NCBI GenBank assembly: GCA_004322375.1
Contig: SCUC01000608.1
Location: 1 to 6,400 of the forward strand
Direction: 5' to 3'
DNA length: 6,400 bases
Source: Bacteroidota bacterium
GTDB taxonomy: Bacteria > Bacteroidota > Ignavibacteria > UBA10030 > SZUA-254
Positions 1-5,768 of this stretch are shown here, one piece after another (the first letter of the stretch is position 1; each line of letters opens with the position of its first letter). The position numbers were made by a program, and so were the translations under genes. The notes beneath the pieces were generated by a model that did not search any database, was not told the DNA's origin, and saw nothing but the letters and a program-made list of their open reading frames with translations.

Positions 1-213
1 CGTTATTTTAGTCAATCACGGTTTACCTATGCCGGTTCTGAGAAACGACAAGAATTTTTCCTTCGCAGCATAGGACCGGTGAGCGCAATTGATTGGTCAG
101 TTGGTTCCCGCACGCGTTTGAGCGTGAAAGGTTGGTACGAAAATCTTTTTCAAACAAGCCAGATGCAAAGCGCGAATGCCAATGTGACTATGGAATGTAC
201 TATACGGTTATAG
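1..213 (+). CDS. C-terminal end of an unidentified protein, possibly an outer-membrane beta-barrel
   Basis: An open frame enters from the left edge and runs for 70 codons to a TAG stop at 211-213, so the start lies outside the window. I do not recognise the family. The last 40 residues alternate polar and hydrophobic positions (for example TRLSVKGWYENLF and the terminal NVTMECTIRL), as in amphipathic beta-strands. Such strands occur at the ends of outer-membrane barrels and of some secreted beta-sandwich proteins. The last residue is Leu, not the Phe common in BamA-recognised barrels, so the barrel idea is only a guess. The downstream anti-sigma-type kinase starts one base after the stop, so the two genes are very probably co-transcribed and translationally coupled. 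Confidence 0.7.
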   Translation, partial: RYFSQSRFTYAGSEKRQEFFLRSIGPVSAIDWSVGSRTRLSVKGWYENLFQTSQMQSANANVTMECTIRL

Positions 214-214
214 A

Positions 215-640
215 ATGACTAAATCTTCACAACACCATTTTGTTCTTGTATTAAAGAGCCAGCCGCAACAGGTCGCTAAGGTGGAAGCGTTTCTCCGTCG
301 CGTGAATCGCGCCGCCCGCTTGAGCAATGAGGAATTCAACAAGCTGCTTGTTGTTGCCACTGAAGCAGTTAATAATGGAATTCTCCATGGAAATAAGCAG
401 CATCCTGAGAAACATGTTACCTTAACGTGCACGCTTCATGGTGGAAAGCTTGAAATCCGCATTCATGATGAAGGATCGGGTTTCAATGCAGATGATTTGC
501 CTGACCCCCTGGCGCAGGAAAACCTTTTCCGCGAGCATGGGCGCGGCGTGTTTCTGATGCGCTCATTGATGGAGAGTGTTGTTTTTGAGCACACGGGGAA
601 AGGAGCGGACGTTATCATGACGATGCGAATCAATCAATAA
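215..640 (+). CDS. RsbW/SpoIIAB-type anti-sigma factor serine kinase (HATPase domain protein)
   Basis: This 141-residue protein is a single GHKL-type ATP-binding domain, close to the usual 130-160 residues of RsbW/SpoIIAB proteins. The N box is EAVNNGILHGN (residues 50-60); E50 and N54 match the catalytic Glu and Mg-binding Asn of SpoIIAB. The G1 box is DEGSGF (85-90), with D85 placed to contact adenine, and the G2 region is HGRGVFLMRSLM (108-119). There is no histidine-kinase dimerisation domain, receiver or membrane segment, so it is a free cytoplasmic domain. Family members phosphorylate an anti-anti-sigma STAS protein and/or bind a sigma factor. No STAS partner or sigma factor lies in the window, so the target is unknown. 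No clear Shine-Dalgarno precedes the ATG, which sits one base after the upstream stop; translational coupling is the likely means of initiation. The family call is secure, the anti-sigma role inferred. Confidence 0.88.
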   Translation: MTKSSQHHFVLVLKSQPQQVAKVEAFLRRVNRAARLSNEEFNKLLVVATEAVNNGILHGNKQHPEKHVTLTCTLHGGKLEIRIHDEGSGFNADDLPDPLAQENLFREHGRGVFLMRSLMESVVFEHTGKGADVIMTMRINQ

Positions 641-723
641 GCGCTGCAATTACCGTTTTCTCAAGTTTTTCGAGGGGGCGACCTTCCGTTAATCACGCGT
701 AGAAATGTACGCACATACCCGTT

Positions 724-751
724 TTGATTTTACTTTAAAAGCCATTATATT
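724..751 (+). promoter_or_regulatory. Candidate sigma70-like promoter upstream of the lipoprotein/T9SS cargo genes
   Basis: TTGATT (724-729) and TATATT (746-751) are separated by 16 bases, giving reasonable -35 and -10 matches in the gap after the HATPase gene. Transcription would begin near 758-760 and leave about 180 nt of leader before the lipoprotein start. Bacteroidetes often use a different consensus (TTTG near -33, TAnnTTTG near -7), and I see no good copy of it here. The assignment rests on motif match and position only. Confidence 0.35.
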
Positions 752-780
752 CTTGGCAATTAAGGAGTATATATACGATC

Positions 781-904
781 ATGGTTACCACTACAAGCAC
801 ATTGCTTTTTAGTTGTTGCAATAACGATTTATTCAGCAATGGGCGCTCTTTCCATCAGGCAAGTTTCTGTTCATTGTCCAATATTTTCTGACCTAACTAA
901 TTAA
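781..904 (+). pseudogene. Possible short secreted-peptide ORF broken by a one-base shift
   Basis: An ATG at 781 follows TAAGGAG (761-767), though 13 bases separate AAGGAG from the ATG, which is long. As read, it gives 36 codons ending at a TGA at 889-891 with no recognisable features. From the T run at 791-811 onward, the next frame encodes LVVAITIYSAMGALS and stays open to a TAA at 902-904. Removing one T from the five-T tract would join the halves into about 40 residues that start with Met, carry a hydrophobic stretch and small residues, and look like a Sec signal peptide with a short tail. It may be a decayed gene start, a sequencing indel, or chance in AT-rich DNA. It ends 35 nt before the lipoprotein start. 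Confidence 0.25.
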
Positions 905-938
905 CCCTAATTTCAATAATTAATGGAGTACAATATAT

Positions 939-1568
939 ATGCGGTTAATCATTTATCCACTGTTTGTACTAATGCTTTGTTTTGGCATAGTACTTCTTAC
1001 CGGCTGCGAAACTGACGATGAAGCCCCGGTAGTGAACATCCTGCTTCCATCGGAAGAAGCGATGTCGCTTACCGCGCAAGGCTGGTCGGCATTTGAGCAA
1101 AAAAATTATACGGGCGCGTTAAGCTTATTTATGCAAGCAAAAGAGAAAAACAATCTCTATGCTGATGCTTATCACGGATTAGCGTGGACGTATGCGCGAT
1201 TAGATTCGTTGCAAGAAGCGAAAAGATATTTTGACATCGTGTTCGGCTTAAATCCTGCCCCCATTATTGACGCTTTTGCTGGGCGTTCATTTGTAAGTCT
1301 TGCGTTAGGAGAATACGATGATGCAATTTTTGCGGTTCAGCAGGTGCAAAATAGCAACATTGTGTTTTATTCATTTCGCCACGACGCGAATATCTCGATT
1401 AAGGATTTGTGGCTTGTCAAAGCGCAGAGTCATTTCATGCTTGGCGAGTACAATGCTGCGCGGCTCTTAATAAATCAGCTTGACCCGGAAAATACACTCG
1501 ATCCAGGCAGCCGTACGTATATCGCGGATTTAGCGGCTGAGATCGAACTGTTATGGAATACAATATAG
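939..1568 (+). CDS. TPR-repeat lipoprotein
   Basis: This 209-residue protein begins with a lipoprotein signal: a hydrophobic stretch from residue 3 to 20, then the lipobox LTGC with Cys at 23. The mature protein should therefore be lipid-anchored. The residues after Cys (ETDDEAP) are acidic. The rest is helical and fits about four tetratricopeptide repeats: roughly 43-76 (with the W-AFEQKNYTGAL pattern), 77-106 (ADAYHGLAWTYARLDSLQEA), 111-138 (SLALGEYDDAI) and 156-182 (HFMLGEYNAARL). TPR domains bind other proteins and have no catalytic residues. The ATG is preceded by GGAG (925-928) at ten bases. The T9SS cargo gene starts 13 nt downstream, so the pair probably share one mRNA. A role in handling or anchoring that cargo is a reasonable inference but is not shown. 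The lipoprotein and TPR calls are secure; no more specific family is recognised. Confidence 0.87.
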   Translation: MRLIIYPLFVLMLCFGIVLLTGCETDDEAPVVNILLPSEEAMSLTAQGWSAFEQKNYTGALSLFMQAKEKNNLYADAYHGLAWTYARLDSLQEAKRYFDIVFGLNPAPIIDAFAGRSFVSLALGEYDDAIFAVQQVQNSNIVFYSFRHDANISIKDLWLVKAQSHFMLGEYNAARLLINQLDPENTLDPGSRTYIADLAAEIELLWNTI

Positions 1569-1581
1569 AAAAGGAGAAGCC

Positions 1582-4500
1582 ATGAAACCGAGAACCATTA
1601 CAACTCTAGCTCAAGCAACGTTGCTTGCTTGTATTCTTACTCTTGTTTTTTGCAGCGCAAACGCGCAAGCCCAAGGCACGACAGGATATGTACTGACCGA
1701 TTATTCCTATTCTATTTATCCTCTCAATCTCTCTTCCCAAACGACGTTAAGCTCGTTTTCGACGAGCAATTACACGCGATACGGGAGCTTGAACCCGAAC
1801 GGCACAAGGTTATGGTTTGCGTATAGCGGTCAATTTTACGTTGTGAATACCGTTGCAAAAACTACTGCCACCCCATCGTACTATGTCAGCCAGACAATGA
1901 CCCCGGCGCTTTCTCCCGATGGCCAGCGGGCATACGTTCTTCGAGGGACATACCCTGTAAAATTGTATGTCTATGATGCGGAGACCTATGTCAAGGTTGA
2001 TTCATTTGCGACGGGCAGTAATTATGCCAATACGATACCTGTTCTATCTCCGGATGGAAATTTTCTCTATTTTACGGATGACAACTACTACTTAAATGAA
2101 ATAGATTTAAGCACAGGCAGCGTGACCCAACGACTTTATCTTTCACGCAACACAGTTCAGCTTAAAATAACAGCAGATGGGGCAACAATTTTTGCCCTCC
2201 ACAACAGCTACAATTCAATTTCTGTCATAGACCTGGCAGGGTGGAGCGTAACTGCACAATGGGCGACGCTTTCTTATCCCATGGCGATGGAACTGGATAG
2301 AGCGGAGAATAAGCTCTATGTTGTTCACAGCGGCTCTACTTCGTTACGTACGTTCGCACTACCGGGCGGCACTACGACCGACTATTCCATCGGAACAACG
2401 GCGTATCACATCGTGAAGGATCAATCGGATTCGGTCATGTATATCACGGTGTATTCGAGCTCGAGCAACATCAAAATTTACAATACACGCACGAATACGG
2501 TGACAAAAACTCTTTCGGTATCAACGTATCCAATGTCTGTCGTAATGCCGCTTCCTCTGGATTCCGTCAGACCGTCAGGGTTGACAAATATTGTGATAAC
2601 GGCGCCGACCTTTAATACCCTTCGGCTTCTTGTTACGGCTCCGGGAGACGACAGCCTTGCCGGAAGAGCATCAGTGTATGCCGTCCGGTATGATACCGTG
2701 CCGATTACCGAATCCAATTTTAACAGCGCCCGGCGGGTTTCACCATTGCCGAAACCCTCACCCCAGGGGGCACAGGATACTATCACGATACAGGGTCTCC
2801 TTGGTCAGAAGAAATATTATGTCGCTATCAAAGTCGGAGATGAGGTGCTTAATTATTCTTCCCTGTTGACTGATAGCATCACTACGCCGCCGCCGCCGGT
2901 GGTTGCAGTTGAACCGGACTCGACGTCGTTATCCATTGCGGATAACGATTCTGTAGTGTTTTCGTTCCTCGTGAAGAACACCGGCGGGTCGGATTTAGTC
3001 TATAACGTCGATATCTCGATGTTTGAAAACGTACCCGCAACATTATCGAAAACCTCTCCGGGAAAGCCCGCGTCAGCAGTAAAAAATATCGGGGTGCTCG
3101 GGTATGATTCATATTATTTTGCCAGCTATCTCAATGCCGATACAGCAGTAAACCAACAGTTTTATTTTTACTCTGTTGGGCAGAACTGGACGTACTCAAC
3201 AATCAGTCAATATGATGGTGTCGTTGTTAGCGAAACTGATTACAATCTTACTGATCAGGAATCCCAGGCGCTACAGCATTTTTATAATTCCCAAAAACCT
3301 ATCCTTCTTGGTATGGATGATATGGACGAAGTGACGTACGCCACCAAGCAGATTGTTTATTCGATCTTCGGAGTGACGAATGTTGCGGATGGTGATTTTT
3401 ATGTAGGAAGGGCAAACCTGTCGCATCCGATTACTCATCAATTACCCTACCTCTATAGCATGGGCGGTGATAATGACCATTATGACGCAAACGGCGCGAC
3501 CTGGCTATTAAAAAGCAACGATTCTAATTACTATGCCTTTGCGTACAATGGACCCAAAGCGAGAAGCGCGATATTTGGTGAAAATTTATTCTCATGGTAC
3601 AGTTCTAATGTCTACCTGATTCGCAATGCAATCGAGTGGACATTGGGTTCAGGATTCCCCGGAGGCGGAGGAATAGATGTTACCTTCGCACCGGATAGCG
3701 GCGTAGTTCATTCCAATGCGCAACAAACAATTCAAGGGACAATCATAACGGAAGACGCCCAACCCGGAACCTACCGGCTTACGGTCGGGATTCAATCAAA
3801 TGATCCTGCTAATGATATGGTAGAGTTCCCCGTGAACATTACGATTAGCGATTTGACGCCGCCGCGCGTTTCGTTGAGCGTATTTCAGAACGAGGCATTT
3901 CCCCGGTATCTGAATATGGTTTGCGTCGCCAGAGAATCATTGTATCATCAACAGCTCTCGGTAATTTTTGGAAATGATACGAGTTACCCTTCGCTTGAGC
4001 TAATAGATACGAACAACTTCGTTTACAATGCCGATTACAAATTGCAAGGGAGCGGTGTTGTTACAACAACGCTTGAGGCGGATGACTCCTTGAATAATCA
4101 TGTTACGCTGACGCGTCAGTTAAGCGCGCTTCTGGCGGCGCCATTTACCGTTGCCAGACTTTCAACGGCTGATGATGCGGCTCGTCTCACAATCTATCCG
4201 CAGGCGATGCAAGAACAGACCTATCTCATTGCCGATGCAGTTGAACTCGCCGGACAGGTCGGCATCGTGACGCCTATGGGTCCGGTGTACCGGTTTGGAC
4301 CGCAAACGGTAGCGCTGGAACATCCCGCCCAGATTGCAATGCGGTACAACAAACAGGATGGGGTTGATGAATCGCATGTTGGAATCTACTATCGCGCAGC
4401 TGGAGAGAGCTGGAGAGCTCTTCCAACCTCGGTAGATAAACAGAACATGAGGGCGTATGCAGACGTAGAGAGATTAGGAGAATTTTTGCTTGTGTACGAT

Positions 4501-4845
4501 CCCTCGGTCTATTCAGGAGAATACCAACAAACGCCTCAACGCTATGAGCTGCAACAGAATTATCCAAACCCGTTCAATCCCAGCACGGTTATCCGTTATT
4601 CACTTCCGTATGCAAGCGTGGTGACGTTGAAAGTCTATACCATGCTTGGTCAGGAAGTAACAACGCTGGTGAACAGTGAAGAGAAGAAAGCGGGAGAGTA
4701 TGACGCGCCGTTCGGAGCCGAGCTGCGCGGCGGTATCACCCTGCCGAGCGGAGTATATTACTACCGTCTTTCAGCAGAATCCATAGAGAAGGATGGAACG
4801 CGAGAAACATTCACCGATGTGAAGCGAATGTTGCTTGTGAAGTAA
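1582..4845 (+). CDS. Large multidomain protein secreted by the type IX system (beta-propeller, FN3, nested GATase-like domain, sorting domain)
   Basis: This 1087-residue protein starts after a strong AAGGAG (1571-1576) with five bases to the ATG. It has a Sec signal peptide with cleavage likely after ANA-28 or AQA-30. Residues about 31-326 form YVTN/WD-like beta-propeller blades (repeated LSPDG, NKLYVV and IKIYNTRTNTV patterns). An FN3-like domain spans about 327-435, followed by a proline linker (PPPPVV). An Ig-like domain begins at about 440-500 and resumes at about 692-756. Between its halves, about 503-690, lies an alpha/beta domain resembling the class I glutamine amidotransferase fold (IGVLGYDSY, DGVVVSETDY, KPILLGMDD, HPITHQLP, LIRNAIEW). 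No nucleophilic Cys is evident in it. Another beta-sandwich (757-845), a ZU5-like domain (about 850-973, with GPVYRFGP and ESHVGIYY) and a type A sorting domain (988-1087, with NYPNPFNPST and SGVYYYRL) follow. It is probably exported and attached at or released from the cell surface. The ligand is unknown. Confidence 0.9.
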   Translation: MKPRTITTLAQATLLACILTLVFCSANAQAQGTTGYVLTDYSYSIYPLNLSSQTTLSSFSTSNYTRYGSLNPNGTRLWFAYSGQFYVVNTVAKTTATPSYYVSQTMTPALSPDGQRAYVLRGTYPVKLYVYDAETYVKVDSFATGSNYANTIPVLSPDGNFLYFTDDNYYLNEIDLSTGSVTQRLYLSRNTVQLKITADGATIFALHNSYNSISVIDLAGWSVTAQWATLSYPMAMELDRAENKLYVVHSGSTSLRTFALPGGTTTDYSIGTTAYHIVKDQSDSVMYITVYSSSSNIKIYNTRTNTVTKTLSVSTYPMSVVMPLPLDSVRPSGLTNIVITAPTFNTLRLLVTAPGDDSLAGRASVYAVRYDTVPITESNFNSARRVSPLPKPSPQGAQDTITIQGLLGQKKYYVAIKVGDEVLNYSSLLTDSITTPPPPVVAVEPDSTSLSIADNDSVVFSFLVKNTGGSDLVYNVDISMFENVPATLSKTSPGKPASAVKNIGVLGYDSYYFASYLNADTAVNQQFYFYSVGQNWTYSTISQYDGVVVSETDYNLTDQESQALQHFYNSQKPILLGMDDMDEVTYATKQIVYSIFGVTNVADGDFYVGRANLSHPITHQLPYLYSMGGDNDHYDANGATWLLKSNDSNYYAFAYNGPKARSAIFGENLFSWYSSNVYLIRNAIEWTLGSGFPGGGGIDVTFAPDSGVVHSNAQQTIQGTIITEDAQPGTYRLTVGIQSNDPANDMVEFPVNITISDLTPPRVSLSVFQNEAFPRYLNMVCVARESLYHQQLSVIFGNDTSYPSLELIDTNNFVYNADYKLQGSGVVTTTLEADDSLNNHVTLTRQLSALLAAPFTVARLSTADDAARLTIYPQAMQEQTYLIADAVELAGQVGIVTPMGPVYRFGPQTVALEHPAQIAMRYNKQDGVDESHVGIYYRAAGESWRALPTSVDKQNMRAYADVERLGEFLLVYDPSVYSGEYQQTPQRYELQQNYPNPFNPSTVIRYSLPYASVVTLKVYTMLGQEVTTLVNSEEKKAGEYDAPFGAELRGGITLPSGVYYYRLSAESIEKDGTRETFTDVKRMLLVK

Positions 4846-4891
4846 TCCTGGTGAACGCTATGTAAGTTGTACTCAATAACAATATGAGACT

Positions 4892-4923
4892 AAGCCGTCC
4901 CGCAGATGCGGGACGGCTTTTTA
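4892..4923 (+). terminator. Intrinsic terminator after the T9SS cargo gene
   Basis: A perfect 12-bp stem (AAGCCGTCCCGC at 4892-4903 with GCGGGACGGCTT at 4908-4919) closes on a four-base AGAT loop. It runs straight into a T-rich tail (five Ts at 4918-4922, then ATTTT). It lies 46 nt past the cargo stop codon and should end the lipoprotein/cargo transcript. The opposite strand lacks a matching T tract, so it acts in the + direction. Confidence 0.93.
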
Positions 4924-4945
4924 TTTTACTTTTGATGAACCCCGC

Positions 4946-4992
4946 ACCCTGCCCCTCGCCCAAGGGGAGAAGGGATTAATCGAGGGGGGCAG
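4946..4992. repeat. Imperfect GC-rich inverted repeat in the spacer before nth
   Basis: CTGCCCCTCG (4949-4958) is mirrored by CGAGGGGGGCAG (4981-4992), with two extra Gs in the right arm. Between them lies CCCAAGGGGAGAAGGG, which can also fold on the left arm. There is no T tract, so it is not a second terminator. It sits in non-coding DNA 3' of the terminator and resembles dispersed intergenic palindromes, but only one copy is visible here. Confidence 0.4.
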
Positions 4993-5117
4993 CAATTGGC
5001 GTGCTTGACCCTTCGCGATTGAAACCAGCCTGTTCTAAGCGAACATATTCCACAACTGTCATTCTTAAAAAGTAGTTTTCTCAAAAAGAAAATGCTACAT
5101 TTCTATTTCCATCAATC

Positions 5118-5768
5118 ATGAGTTTATCTATGAAAGCGAAACAAGAAATCAATTGGCTGGAAGCCTTCAAGCCGCTATTCAAAAAATATGGGAGCAAAAA
5201 GCATCCTCTTGAGCATAAGAACCGATACCAGCTTCTGGTCATGGTTGTGCTTTCAGCGCGGGATTCCGATAAGCATATCAACGTTGTAGCTCCGCCCTTG
5301 TTTGAGCGGTATCCCTCCATGAAAGAGCTTGCGAAAACGACGCCGGAAGATTTGTACCCGTACCTCGGGAAGGTGGTGAATTTCGGCAACAAGGCGACAT
5401 GGCTCGTTGAAATTGCCAAAACTGTGGGCAAGGATGAAAATATCCCTCACACGATTGACGAACTCACAGCATTAAAAGGCATCGGGAGAAAATCCGCCAA
5501 CGTTATCATGAGCGAATCGGGGGATGCAATGGAGGGAGTAATAGTTGATTTGCACACGCTCCGCGTTTCCCCGCGTATCGGCATTGCTACAGGAACTAAC
5601 CCGGAAAAAATAGAAAAGCAATTGATGGAAAAAATTCCGCAGAAGAAATGGAAAGAACTTGGCATGAGCCTGACATTTTTAGGTCGCGAAATTTGCCGCC
5701 CCTCGAATCCGAAATGTCCTGAGTGCCCGGTGAACGGGGTGTGCGAGTATTATAAAAACAATGGCTGA
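5118..5768 (+). CDS. nth: Endonuclease III (DNA glycosylase/AP lyase), divergent Bacteroidetes-type
   Basis: This 216-residue protein (E. coli Nth has 211) removes oxidised pyrimidines and nicks abasic sites in base-excision repair. The helix-hairpin-helix is LKGIGRKSANVIM (119-131), with the Schiff-base lysine at K125. The catalytic aspartate is D144 in IVDLHTLRV. The [4Fe-4S] loop is C193-x6-C200-x2-C203-x5-C209, exactly the Nth spacing. It is unusual in three places: LSARDSD has Arg where E. coli has the DNA-intercalating Gln41, the common VDTH is VDLH, and the HGR before the first cluster Cys is LGR. I recall similar sequences from Bacteroidetes-group Nth proteins. No good Shine-Dalgarno precedes the ATG at 5118, and an in-frame ATG at 5130 is an alternative start. 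An extended -10-like TGCTACATT (5093-5101) is a weak promoter candidate. Its last 8 bases overlap the next gene. Confidence 0.93.
   Translation: MSLSMKAKQEINWLEAFKPLFKKYGSKKHPLEHKNRYQLLVMVVLSARDSDKHINVVAPPLFERYPSMKELAKTTPEDLYPYLGKVVNFGNKATWLVEIAKTVGKDENIPHTIDELTALKGIGRKSANVIMSESGDAMEGVIVDLHTLRVSPRIGIATGTNPEKIEKQLMEKIPQKKWKELGMSLTFLGREICRPSNPKCPECPVNGVCEYYKNNG

Noticed and set aside
641..700. Terminator after the HATPase gene
   Set aside because: T-rich tracts are present (CAAGTTTTTCGAG), but no stem longer than about three or four pairs precedes them.
1621..1656. Possible lipobox (LLAC at residues 14-17) in the cargo signal peptide
   Set aside because: The hydrophobic stretch continues past the Cys and ends in ANAQA, a normal signal peptidase I site; Leu at -2 of the Cys is also a poor lipobox fit.
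2478..2786. Antisense open frames within the cargo gene and nth (also 4274-4567 and 5081-5431)
   Set aside because: They are shadows of strongly supported + strand genes and show no domain, signal or ribosome binding site of their own.
4399..4431. CTGGAGAG direct repeat and GGAGAGCTCTTCC near-palindrome in the cargo gene
   Set aside because: It encodes GESWRALP, an ordinary stretch of the ZU5-like domain; it is short and shows no sign of insertion.
5005..5038. TTGACC as a -35 box for nth
   Set aside because: No acceptable -10 hexamer lies 16-18 bases downstream.
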